Source: Physcia stellaris
Lineage: Eukaryota; Ascomycota; Lecanoromycetes; Caliciales; Physciaceae
Reading direction: 5' to 3'
Length of the DNA stretch: 21,821 nt
NCBI GenBank assembly: GCA_018902385.1
Contig: JABSSW010000121.1
Span: forward strand, 1-21,821
The position numbers and the translations under genes are program-made. Shown piece after piece: positions 11,354 to 21,389 of the stretch; the stretch's first letter is position 1; each line of letters opens with the position of its first letter. The notes beneath the pieces were generated by a model that did no database searches, was not told the DNA's origin, and was given only the letters and a program-made list of their open reading frames with translations.

Positions 11354-12543
11354 ATGGTTCGCCATCGAGGTGTCGATATTATCGCGACCCAATTCGTTGT
11401 ACTAGTATCGCGATTACTTTGGTCTGCCTCAGACTTCATGTCCGAGCCAAGATCGTGCGCAAGAGAGGCTGAAATGACAGGTTGATCAGCATGGCACTGG
11501 TGAGTTAGGACGCTGCCCGCCCTCAGTTTGTGTTCCGTGTTCTCAAACCTTACACTCTGCGTAGATTGAAGGATGGACCATGTTAGCAACGTAGATGTAG
11601 CTACACAAAGCTGACAAAACCCGTATTTTCGTAGCTTGTTGCCATCATCGGGATAGCGTTTAACTGCAATGGTCAATGAAGGCTTCGGCAGAGACCAGTC
11701 CTATCTCATGCACGATCAAAGGCAATTTGTGCGCGCTATGATATGGCGGGTTGTTTGGCAGCCAACATTCATCGTCTTGGTAAACCTGACTCGAATTTCG
11801 ACCTGCCTGTTCTATTTGCGGACACTTCTCAACTGATCTCTGCTGGCGCTGGGCTCTTCGCTCCATTGTTGCCTTTATTCTAATCATGAACTTCCCTTCC
11901 TTTATCATCGTCTTCGTGCAATGCAAGCCCTTCGAAAAGGCGCGAAATGCGACTCTTCCAGGCAAGTGTTGGCCGTTGGAGATTGGGTAGAAAATGGGGT
12001 TGTACAACGGTATTATTCCAGTGATAATCGATTAGCTACTCGCCAGTCTTCCTGTTGTCTTCTTGTGTGACGTCCAGCTGGACAGCAAGACTGAAGCCGG
12101 AATCTGTGCATTGATGGGTATGAGGCTCTTCCGTGGTATTTGTGTGATAGTGTGGGCAATCATGTTTGCTCGTGCTTCTTCCGCCGGAAAGACCGCCGAT
12201 TTCAGCTGGACTACCATAGACTTGAGAGTATGAGCTACACTAGAAAACTAGATTGGCATCATTACAGCTTGTATTCCGATTGTCAAGCCACTTTATGACC
12301 AGGCAACTTCCTCTGTATATACTAGATGGAGCAGAGGCAGGAGTAGCAGATGATACGCTGCGCACAGCGATAATCAGCTGCATCAATCTCAAGCCAATGC
12401 ATGAGAAGTCAAAGCTGCACGTTAGACCAGAGAGCCATGACGTTGAGGCATATGGTCCTGGGGCCCAGAAGAAGCAGGGAGCCCAGGCTTCCACGGAGGA
12501 GTTCAATGAGAGGAGATCCCTAAGCACTAGGAACCATGTCTAG
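11354..12543 (+). pseudogene. PTH11-like / fungal rhodopsin-domain membrane protein, broken
   Basis: Seven-helix integral membrane protein of the PTH11-related rhodopsin-domain family, recovered by joining frames. Pieces in order: an N-terminal helix after ATG 11354 (MVRHRGVDIIATQFVVLV), continuing one frame over with ITLVCLRLHVRAKIVRK; WTMLAT near 11572 and LVAIIGIA near 11636; the family-typical GFGRDQSYLMHDQ loop and a helix to about 11830 (FIVLVNLTRISTCLFYLR); a helix plus QCKP...LPGKCWPLE to about 11987; DSKTEAGICALMGM and DFSWTTIDL from 12081 to 12230; then IGIITACIPIVKPLY from 12252. Introns probably lie at about 11503-11567 and 11594-11637. Several frameshifts and at least one apparent in-frame stop (TAG at 12249-12251) interrupt it. 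The C-terminal tail is polar and its end uncertain; I took the stop at 12541-12543. Family members include a surface receptor of a plant pathogen, but most have no known ligand. Confidence 0.7.
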
Positions 12544-13000
12544 GCGAGCCCATAGTAACTACACTTCAGTAGTGGAGGTCGGCATGAAGTCAATGATTAT
12601 TCGAATGTTTTATCTTTAGTATCATACTCGACCAGTAACGTGTGATTCTTACTCCTACGTGATACCATCGTCCAACAACTGCTGAGATTCCATTGCAAGC
12701 GGCCTTGTGAAGCTCTCATTTGCAAGGCTTCGACCTTAATTGCTCTCAAAGATGCTTTGTGCTATCTTTAGAGATCTTTGTGCTGTACTTTCAATTGTAT
12801 TTCATGCATGGATATTCCGATGATAGCAGCTTTGGAAGTGCGCCAGCGTCACATCGTAATGATTCTTTCCAGATATATGAAGCTTATTTCCGATGTCTAT
12901 ATGTCCTGGTGACCATGGCAGGAGTTGCTGGTGTACCTGGTAGATCTAGAATGCGGGCGTCCACCTTATCAACTTTAGTAGATCGATGAGCACTTGAAGT
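12544..13000. other. Intergenic, nothing recognised
   Basis: Lies between the end of the rhodopsin-domain gene and the end of the transporter, which converge on it. One frame stays open at about 12720-12989 on the plus strand but shows no family motif. It is likely shared 3' sequence. Confidence 0.5.
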
Positions 13001-14473
13001 TCACTTCTTTATGAACCTGCTAAAGAGTAAAATGGCCATTACCATGGAGCTTGCAAACATACAGATCCCACAGTAGGCGACGACCCACTCGTACTTTTCC
13101 AATCCGTATTGTTTAGTGTTAGCCTGTTTCAGCAACAATGCGGCACTAATTGGACCCGTGATGACATTCCCAACTCCTTTGAGAAACGAGAAAATTCGAA
13201 GGTCACAAAACCAATTGTCGGGTCATTGCCCAGTGTTTGTCCCATTTTGGGCCACAAGGCGACATAGCCACCACCGAAGAAACCATAGAGCAAGAAAAAA
13301 ATAATTAATGGTGGCAGCGAACGGCCAAGCCCCCAAAGTGTGAGTGTGGTTATGCATGTTAGGGATGGAAGCACGAATGCGAGCGTCTGAACAGAAACTC
13401 TCTTGTCTGAGAGCCAACCATTACCGATCTGGCCAAAGACCTGCGAGAGAAACAAGTGCAAGTAGGAGAGCACCGACGGAAGACTTTATAGCCAAAGAGC
13501 ATTGGCGTAAGAAGGTAAGTAGATTAGTGGATAGAAGAAGCCAAGTCCCTGAAAGAATCCAGATACAGCAAAGAAATAGAAAAGTGGTCTCTTGAGGAAA
13601 GACAAATCTGGCTTTCGGTCAATATCAGAGTGTGAAGGCGGCAGACGACCTTTGAGGAGAGGCAGGCACGGTCCAGTCAGGATGGTCAGAACGACCGCGA
13701 ACACACGAAGCGTTGTAGCATGACCGTATTTGTCGAGCAAAGCTGCCAGGACGAAGGGCAGCCCTGTACCGCTGAGCCCTGTCGCAGCACACATTATACC
13801 GAACGCGAGTCCACGCTTTTCGACAAACCATTCGTTCAGCATGCTGACTATCGGAAAGAACATTATTGTGACGCCAGTGCTGTAAGTCACCCCCTGGAAG
13901 GCTATGAGGATTCCAACGGATTTTGCGAAGCTAGCCGCTACAAGGCTCAGTATGGTCATCGCCCATCCGATCCAAATCATCTGTTTTTGCCATTGTGGCC
14001 AGCGTCTTATGAGGGCGTCATCACAGGTGCTCTAAGTAAAACATGCCAGTAGCCAAGGTACCAATGACGGAATGTTTCTGTTTCCTTGGAAAGGTTCGTT
14101 GACAGAGTAGTAATTCTGGAAGACACCGTAAGAGAGCGCAAAGCCTGGAGCGATAGATCAGATACAGATTTGTGAAGAGCAGGTAATGGAGACTGACCCC
14201 ACTGAATGGCCTCCATCATAAAGGCAGCAAACAGAAATTTCCATGCTACTAACCCACCATCGGCTCGTGGTATAGCTTGTTCGCTTGATTCTGCGACTTG
14301 GAAGGTCGAGTTGACGCGGGCTTCTCCTGGAAATCCGCTGTTTTCCACAGACTCTGTAGCTCTTATAGTTTGCGGCCTGCTTTTGTCGCCGTGCCTAGAA
14401 ACCCTGACCAGATTGCGGCGCCATCCAGACATTCTCGATCCTGCTCTCGGGGTGATTGTTCTTCCTGAGACAT
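13001..14473 (-). CDS. MFS transporter, monocarboxylate (MCT/MCH) type, frameshifted
   Basis: Plasma-membrane or organelle carrier of the fungal monocarboxylate-transporter-like MFS group. From the N-terminus: a polar leader with a plausible ATG at 14471-14473 (MSQEEQSPREQ); the family signature DGGLVAWKFLFAAF (about 14240); an intron at 14145-14197; then SYGVFQNYYS, RRWPQWQKQMIWIGWAM (around 13990), FFPIVSMLNEWFVEKRGLAFGI, the central loop, IYLPSYANAL, SQVFGQIGNGWLSDKR (about 13430), LYGFFGGGYVALWPKM and a last helix ending FSRFIKK with the stop at 13001-13003. These match all twelve expected helices in order. At least five frame changes are needed: near the start, 14040-14060, 14005, 13450-13495 (two) and 13180. 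It is divergent from the hydratase gene, which suggests a shared promoter and linked function. The substrate cannot be read; a small mono- or dicarboxylate is the inference from neighbours. Confidence 0.85.
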
Positions 14474-15041
14474 CCAAGAGACGTAAAAGAATCGCCGAGG
14501 ACTATGATTCAATGAATCCTCCGACATCCGTAGGCGCTAGCCAGGATCTTGGCGACTTCGATCATGGTGGTGGATAGCCCAGACGTAGAATTCTCTAGAG
14601 ACTGAGTGGTCCATTTGCACTTCACTGCTGAACTTGAAAATCACGGTACTTGGGTGCGAGGACTGTAGCCACGTACTGATGTTTGCGAGAGGAGCTTTGT
14701 AGTCAAGTATGTAGGTAGGAGAAAATGACAACAGCACTCGCCTAGGCTTTTCGTTCGGACGCGACATGCCCGAAATCGCATGTCCTGACTGCTGCATGAA
14801 ACATTACACCAATATCCGTACCATACCCTCTATCTTTTGACTGCTGCACCTCACGCTCATAGTATCCTCTTGTTCAGAATACCCAATGTCCGGTGTCCCG
14901 ACAATGGAGACTATAAAGTAGCCAACCAGCAGCCTGCCAGCCGAACCAGCCTACCCCTGACCACGGTCAGACTGGGGGCATGCAGTCGGATCAATTGGCT
15001 GAGATGCTCCTGACGGATCTGCGAACCTCCATTATGCAAAT
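14474..15041. promoter_or_regulatory. Divergent promoter region between transporter and hydratase
   Basis: Non-coding interval of about 570 bases between the 5' ends of the minus-strand transporter and the plus-strand hydratase. A TATA-like actataaagt lies at about 14910, roughly 130 bases before the hydratase ATG. The arrangement allows joint control of both genes. I see no clear repeated operator. Confidence 0.45.
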
Positions 15042-15986
15042 ATGGCGCTGATCTTTCGTCGTCTCAAGTCTACCGCAGCTTCCGCGTCGACCAAGCTTAT
15101 TGCCGAAGAGCTCATCACCCGCGCACAAAAGGCTGGACCGATCACACAACGTCAGTTGATTGATGCCAACCAGCTACAACGCTTAAGCCTAACGCTTGAT
15201 CGGCCACACCTCTATAAGAGCCAGTCGACAAGCAGGGAAGCACCGCGTGAGGGAACTCCCATTCCTCCTGGCTATCATCTCGCCTATTTCACGCCAGCTG
15301 CGCTGCCCGATGAGCTCGGAGTCGATGGTACAGACAGGAGTTATAGTCCAAGTAAGCCTTACACGCGGCGCATGTGGGCCGGCGGTGAACTTTCCTGGGA
15401 TGTGGAGAATCGATTACGTGTCGGGGAAGAAGTGACTGAAACTACAAGATTTCTATCCGCGGATGCTAAAGTCACGCGGACTGGGGAAGAGATGATTGTG
15501 GTTGGCGTTGAAAAGACCTTCGAGAACCAGGACGGTATTGCATTGGTCGACAAAGAGATTGGGTATTTCGCAAAAGAGCTTTTGGAGCCTAATCCTGTCA
15601 GATGCCTTGACAGCCGCAAAACATCCACTCTGCCAAAGCCAACCGGCGCTGAGGTCTTCTCCGCGACTTTCTTCAGTCGCCAGTCACCTTGTTTCGTTTC
15701 TCAGCATTGACCTTCAACGCCCATAAAGATACATTACTCTCGACCCTGGTGTAGGGACATCGAGGGTCACAGAGACGTAGTAGTTCACGGACCACTTAAT
15801 CTAATCAATATGCTAGATTTATGGCGAGATGCGCAACCAGACGAATCCGGTATTGTGCCGAAGAGCATCAAATACCGTGCAACTGCGCCCATATATGTCA
15901 ATGAACGATATAGAGGTTACTCGAACAACGAGAAGGAAGAGCATCGATTGTCAAGCTCTGGGGCAGTGACGGCCAGGGAGGCGTGA
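15042..15986 (+). CDS. HTD2-like mitochondrial acyl-CoA hydratase (itaconyl/mesaconyl-CoA hydratase-like)
   Basis: Hot-dog-fold hydratase/dehydratase related to mitochondrial HTD2 and to fungal itaconyl-CoA and mesaconyl-CoA hydratases. The ATG at 15042 gives a basic, hydroxylated leader (MALIFRRLKSTAASASTK) typical of mitochondrial import. The first half carries PPGYHLAYF, DGTDRSYSP and the hallmark RRMWAGGELSW (about residues 109-119), then the first hot-dog unit (VTETTRF...TRTGEEMIVVGVE). The second unit follows with TLFRFSALTFNAHKIHY, holding the predicted catalytic histidine, and VVHGPLNLINMLDLW. Two compensating one-base changes break the frame over 15670-15727: one loss near 15670, and one extra A in the AAA run at 15725-15727. 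Outside that segment both sides are in the same frame, so a sequencing error is plausible. No intron is needed. The very C-terminus is uncertain; another shift may move the stop at 15984-15986. Substrate is inferred, not shown; a plain HTD2 role in mitochondrial fatty-acid synthesis is the main alternative. Confidence 0.8.
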
Positions 15987-16483
15987 GTAGGGATGACAGG
16001 GGACATAAGAGCCTTCTAAAATACCAGCATTTTGGCCAACCCTGTCATCGCTTTTCGCGAGCTGAAATGCTCCTCCCCACGTCGCATTCTTTATGTCAAA
16101 TCGAGAATAATGCTACCATTTGGCGAACTGTTCAAGTTGCAGCCGAATCGAACCAACATGGTTTAAAAAGCCATTCAAACTGCAAACCCTGAATTCGAAT
16201 AAGCGTTAGAGCGGAGACTCATCCAGCACCAACACGAAAATACGCGTGATCACGTGTTGATGTTTCGTCCGGCCGGGACTTTGCGTCACATGTCACCGTT
16301 AGATTTCCCGGACTGTCCCCGTCTGGTGCATTGTGAAGTGACTTTCGCATGATCACGGTCGTTCGCCGTTGTTCATGTCGACCGCCTAGTGTTTATTTAC
16401 GTTGTCAGGATTATATTGTGTGAATTGGATGTTGCTGTAGTGGCGTGCAGCTCTTTCGTGTTTTCCCTAGTCACTCTCGGGTG
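15987..16483 (+). promoter_or_regulatory. Intergenic promoter region upstream of the succinyl-CoA ligase gene
   Basis: About 500 bases without a recognisable gene. It contains a palindromic CACGTG E-box at 16251-16256 inside tgatcacgtgttga and a ccggccgg palindrome near 16270. Either could bind bHLH or Zn2Cys6 factors respectively, but neither is proven. A T-rich tract precedes the ATG pair at 16484/16487. Confidence 0.4.
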
Positions 16484-19225
16484 ATGATGGCCTTGGGTCC
16501 GTTGCGTGTTGGAACATCAAGTCTTCGAAAAGCAGCATCCGTGGTAACAAATTCACAAAGGCGAAGTCTCAGCCTACATGAGTACCAAGCCCAAGGTCTT
16601 CTTTCTGAGTATGGTATTCCTGTACCCAAGGGATACTTGTGCACCAGCGGCAACGAGGTCAAGAAGCAGTCTTTCCAATCACGGCGGTCAAGCGGTAGCC
16701 AAAGCCCAGATCCTTGCTGGTGGTCGCGGAAAGGGTGCCTTCGAGAATGGATATCAGAGGTGTACAGGTGGTTACGTCGTCAGTGGCTCGAATTCAAATG
16801 ACTTTAATAAGTCTGGGAAATGCTAATTATGGCAATCGTCAAGACCCGGAGAGGGCGAGCGAATTGCATCAAAGATCTTGGACAAAAATTAGTCACTAAG
16901 CAAACGATTCCTGAAGGTCTACCTGTCGACAAGATTTACGTCGTCGAGAAGCTTAATGTCGCGAAAGAGTACTATCTAGCTATCACAGTAGATAGAGCAT
17001 TAAGTTGTCCAGTCCTGATCATGACGGAAGGGGGCACAAGCGTGGAGCAATTCGCTGCTAGCAATCCGGTCTGCTGTCGTGAGGTACCCCTAAAGTATGA
17101 CGAAGAAATACCGCCTAATGTTATCTCCAACACTCGTAAAAAATTCGGCTTCTCTGACGAGGCCGACATCGCCAGTGTACTGCAAGGTCTTTACCGTTTC
17201 TTCAAAGAAAAGGACGCAAGCCTTGTAGAGATTAATCCTCTCATTGCTGAAGAAGGCACAGGCCGCCTCATTTGTGCCGACTCAAAGGTGACCGTTGACA
17301 ATGCAGCTGCGACACGCCAAAGCCAGGTCTTTGAGCTTCGAGACAGGAGTCAAGAGACGGACGTCGAGCTTGAAGCAGAAAAGCATGGCCTCGTCTACGT
17401 GCAACTCGACGGGAATATCGGCTGCCTCGTCAATGGCGCTGGCCTTGCTATGGCTACAAACGACGCTGTTGCCCATTTCGGAGGGAAATGCGCCAATTTC
17501 CTTGACGGCGGCGGAAAAGCGACCAAAGAGACTGTTTTAAAGGCCTTTGAACTCTTACTGAGTGATAAGAGGGTCAACACTTTACTGGTCAACATCTACG
17601 GGGGTCTGTTCCTTAGTCGTCGAAGCGCCATTCTGTCAATGGAGATACTGACTGCAGTGCAGGCATCATTAGGTGTGATATGATCGCAGAGTCTATCGTA
17701 GCAGCAGCGAAGAACTTTAAGGATGTCCCGGTTGTTGTTCGTCTTCAGGGGACTAATTCAGCGGAAGGACAACGAATGGTAAGTCCATCGCCCTAGGACC
17801 GTCATGTCAGACCTGTCATAAACTCATGCACTTCTACGACAGATTGCCGAGTCTGGTCTTAAACTATTAGCCGAAGACGAATTTGGTGATGCTGTACAGA
17901 AAGCCATCCAACTAGCTGGGAGCAGTATTGACACTGCATCCACAAAGATTCGAGAAATCAAGACAGCAGACGACCCCAGTATAGTGGAAAAGTCTAGTAG
18001 TGGGCATTCAGCAGTACGACACTTCTCAACGGGCTCGTGCCCGCGATCAACAGACGGAAAGCGTTCCGAATGCTACAACAGACGTTTGTTCTCTGCTACC
18101 TCTTTCAGGTCATCATACAACGATACGACCCGCAATCTTGCAATTGGCCGCCAGACACGCGTGATCTACCAAGGCTTTACAGGCAAAGCGGTCAGTAATG
18201 AGTGATACATATCCTGAGCTTTGTACTTAGCTGGATCTGAATACAAAGTCGCTCGTAGGCCACCAAGAACGCCCAAGAAACACTCGAGTACGGCACCCAT
18301 ATCGTGGGCGGCGTGTCTCCCAACAAAGGTGGTCAAACCCATCTTGGCCTCCCAGTATACAGCACCGTCCGCGAAGCAGCCGAACATCTTCAACCTGATG
18401 CAACTGGTACATACCCTCCCCTTTCCCAACACCTCACTCTTCACTTTAAAGATAGTCCAGCTAACCCAGCATCCTCCAGCGGTATTCGTCCCAGCCCTCT
18501 CTCCGCCGCAGCAGCCATAACGTCAGCCATCGAAGCTCAAATCCCCCTCATCGTCTCGGTAGCAGAACATATCCCCCTCCACGACATGCTCCGCGTCCAC
18601 TCGATCTTACGCACCCAATCCCGCTCCCGCCTCGTCGGCCCCAACTGCCCGGCATCATCTCCCCCAGTGAACACATGCCGCATCGGGGTCATGCCCCATC
18701 TGCAATACGCCCCCGGCATAATAGGCATAGTCTCTAGATCCGGACGCTCTCCTGAAGCCGTCGGCGCAACCACCCGCGCCAGATTAGGGACAAAGTCTGT
18801 ATCGGTGTAGGTGGGGGATATGCTCCCGGTACATCGCTGAAGGAAGGCCTCTCCGTGCTTCTCTCCGGACGAGAACACCGAGGGCGTCGTCTTGCTGGGC
18901 GAGATCGGTGGGGAGGCAGAGCTTGAAGCGGCTGCTTGTCTGAGCGAGTGGCGCGCTGCGATGCCGTAGAAGAGTGAAACCTGTTGTTGCGATGGTTACG
19001 GGGCGCACGGCGCCGAGAGGGAAAACGATGGGTCATGCGGGTGCTGTCGCGGGCGGAGGAGCGAGTGCGGAGGAGAAGATCAGGGCGCTGGAACGGGCGG
19101 GCGCGGTGGTGGCGGTGCATCCGGGGGAGATTGGACGGTTGATGAAGGAGGTACTCGGTGAGAAGGGGGTAGTCGGTGAAATTGAAAAGGGGGGCGAGAT
19201 GGGCAAGAGCGCGGTGGGTGGATGA
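16484..19225 (+). CDS. Succinyl-CoA ligase-type beta-alpha polypeptide (apparent fusion), frameshifted
   Basis: ADP/GDP-forming CoA-ligase that activates a dicarboxylate using a phosphohistidine. The beta part starts at ATG 16484 with a mitochondrial leader, then [19 protein letters not shown], the ATP-grasp stretch [47 protein letters not shown] and VVRLQGTN. Introns fit at 16779-16843, 17604-17662 and 17779-17842. The next exon (17843-18190) contains the beta C-terminus ([18 protein letters not shown]) and, in the same frame after about 50 linker residues, the alpha start ([20 protein letters not shown], then [11 protein letters not shown]). Alpha continues through introns 18191-18258 and 18407-18479 with [41 protein letters not shown] and the phosphohistidine motif MGHAGA (about 19029), ending at 19225. 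At least three frameshifts affect beta (near 16677, 16757, 16882) and six or more affect alpha (18498 to about 18965). Substrate choice, succinate or a paralogous acid, cannot be read. Two adjacent genes with a missed stop is the alternative to fusion. Confidence 0.85.
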
Positions 19226-20000
19226 TATAGTCGATCGAGAATTATTGGAGAAAGACGTACAAAGGGGCGGAGATTGAATAAATCGCCATTGGGTTTAGGA
19301 TACGATATCGTCTTTCGCATGGTAACCTCTTAGTGACTTTCTCTTCGTTGCTCTAGCTCAACAGGTTAGTTGTTGGCGATGCAGAGCCTTGCTCGATTCA
19401 ATACCTTGTTACCATGTGTATACTGAAGTCATGGCCACGATAGTGGGTTCAACGCGCCCCCGACTCAAACGCACACATTTCCATTCACCCTATCTCTCAT
19501 CTGTCGTAGGTCGGATTTTCTAATTAATTCCCTTCGTGATACCATTAAGGGCGTCTCGTGTAGTGGTCGTGTCGATGGCAGACGTAGCTATACAGCAAGC
19601 AGTAGAATCTTTGTTGATACACGGTCCTGCAGTACTGACGCAGAGCTTGGGCTAAAACTTATCGACCTGGGACGTAAGTAAGCTGGTCGAGAGATAGTAA
19701 AAGTCTATTGCAAAAATAAAATAAAAAGCGGTAACTATCTGTATCTAATCGCTCAGCATTGAGCTGCATAGTGTGCGACTTTGAAAGTCACCCAAAAGCG
19801 GTGCAAGCCAAAGACGTCACAACGTGATTTCGCGGGGTTGACTCTGCCCGGAACGCCTCCCCCATTTTGGCGACCGCGGACATCTCCGTGATACTGTCAA
19901 CACTCCAGCTGATGATTTCCTGACGATCGCGCTAAGCGTGGTGGAATTAGAGATATTGGGAACAATTTGTAGAGTCAAGGTCCGGCTCAATTCAATTGGG
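19226..20000. other. Intergenic, nothing recognised
   Basis: Interval between the ligase gene and the SDR. No motif-bearing frame, RNA gene or repeat is seen. The last 150 bases presumably hold the SDR promoter; no clear TATA box is visible. Confidence 0.5.
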
Positions 20001-20015
20001 ATGTGTGTGACCACC

Positions 20016-21022
20016 ATGTCGACATTAGCCAAAGCATCGCGACTCGCTGGAAAAGTGGCCATTGTTACTGGTGAATTCGAGGTTGGAATATCTAGGAAAA
20101 TAGATCTCTGACTATTTAGCTAGGAGCTGGCTCTGGCTATGGTGCTGGCATCGCCAAAACCTTCGCCCAACAGGGAGCAAAGGTTGTGGTTGCAGACATC
20201 AACGAGAATGGCGGAAAACAAACGGTAGACGCGATGCCGGACAGCATGAAGTTTCATTATACAAACGTCGCGAAATTGAACGACTGGAAAAGTCTTGTTG
20301 AGGCTACGCAAGATGCCTTTGGCAAGATTGATTGCTTGGTCAACAACGCTGGAACGACATACAAAAACAAAGCAAGTAGATTCTTTCTCTCACCTACCTG
20401 CGCCATTTACACAATGTCAACTCGCTGACGAAGATCTGCAGCCGACTCTAGAAGTCACAGAGTCTGACTTTGACAAGTGCTTCAATGTCAACGTCAAAGG
20501 AGTCTACTTTGGGACCTCAGCCATACTTCCGCACATGGTCCAAGCAGGCCGAGGCGGGTCAATCATCAATATTGCTTCCATTGGAGCCACGCGACCACGG
20601 CCTGGCCTCGTATGGTACAACAGCTCTAAAGGAGCCGTTTGGAATGTGAGTCCGGGCCATCGCTGGAAGCAGGTCATGAAGATTGCTAAACGCCTTTCCA
20701 CAGGCAACGAAAGGACTTGCGGCTGAATTCGGGCCACACCAGATACGTGTGAATTCAATCTGCCCGCTGCTCGGTGGAACCGGACTGTAAGCTCCTTTGA
20801 CATCTGGATGGATTCGCGAGGTATCTGACATCCTGTAGGTTCGAGTCTTTCTCTGGCGTGCCCGACACGCCTGAAAACCGGGACAAGTTCCTATCGAACG
20901 TGCCACTGGGCCGGCTTTGTGAAGCTACTGATGTGGCTGCTGCTTGCTTATTCTTCGCTTCTGATGAGTCAGCATTCGTGACTGGTATCAATATGGAGGT
21001 TGACGGGGGTAGAGCTGTATGA
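20016..21022 (+). CDS. Classical short-chain dehydrogenase/reductase (SDR), intact, five exons
   Basis: NAD-dependent oxidoreductase of the classical SDR family, 257 residues if started at ATG 20016 (ccaccATG); an in-frame upstream ATG at 20001 would add five residues. Exons: 20016-20070, 20124-20371, 20442-20645, 20704-20786 and 20839-21022. They join without any frameshift. Motifs in order: cofactor loop TGAGSGYG (residues about 18-25, split by intron 1), VVVADI with an acidic residue after the second strand that favours NAD(H) over NADP(H), NNAG, NVNVKGVYFGT, catalytic Ser in IASIG, Tyr and Lys in YNSSK, and the C-terminal VTGINMEVDGG. Introns are 52-70 bp; the second begins with GC rather than GT. 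It is the only gene in the window that is complete with no repair, which is a useful internal control on sequence quality. It is closest to 3-oxoacyl-ACP reductase and glucose-dehydrogenase-like SDRs; the substrate is unknown. Confidence 0.92.
20372..20441 (+). other. GC-AG intron in the SDR gene
   Basis: Exon 2 ends aacaaa and the intron starts GCAAGT, a perfect donor apart from C for T. It contains ctgacg as a branch site and ends ctgcag. Removing it joins YKNK to PTLEVTESDF in phase 0, which is what SDR family alignment needs between NNAG and the NVxG motif. Confidence 0.8.
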
Positions 21023-21389
21023 TCATGGCTGCAATCTTTTTGGAAGCTGTGAAGAAAATCTCAAGGCGGGAACCTGTTTCTGTAAGTGACGCTAAAAAGT
21101 AAGCTAGACGCGCAGTCACGTGCTCGCATGAGCTTCCATTGGCTTCATCAAGCCGGCTGCATAAATTTACCTTCAGTCTCTTGCTAACCTTGAGCTTGGA
21201 GCTCTTCAGCTGGGTCAGTCAACGTTTGCTCACCCTAGGCTAAATACTCCTGTATAGGGTATAGGGAAGGCCATCACTCTGCTGATTGCATAATCTTACA
21301 GTTGTACTGGACCGGAAAAGTCGCGTCTACCAGCCCCAGGACCAAGTATTCCATACACTTTTCTTCTTTTGTCTTTTCCTATCGGGTGT
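21023..21389. other. Intergenic after the SDR with one E-box
   Basis: No gene recognised. A CACGTG palindrome lies at 21117-21122, the same core as at 16251-16256. The stretch may contain the decayed first part of the following aldehyde dehydrogenase, but I could not identify its N-terminal motifs. Confidence 0.4.

Noticed and set aside
11660-12007. Minus-strand frame with an RRAQRQQR stretch suggesting a bZIP basic region
   Set aside because: It is the antisense shadow of the rhodopsin-domain gene, whose conserved loops and helices lie on the plus strand here; no leucine zipper follows.
15983-16192. Plus-strand frame after the hydratase as a C-terminal extension
   Set aside because: The frame has no family likeness beyond the first residues and exceeds the usual end of HTD2-like proteins; more likely untranslated sequence.
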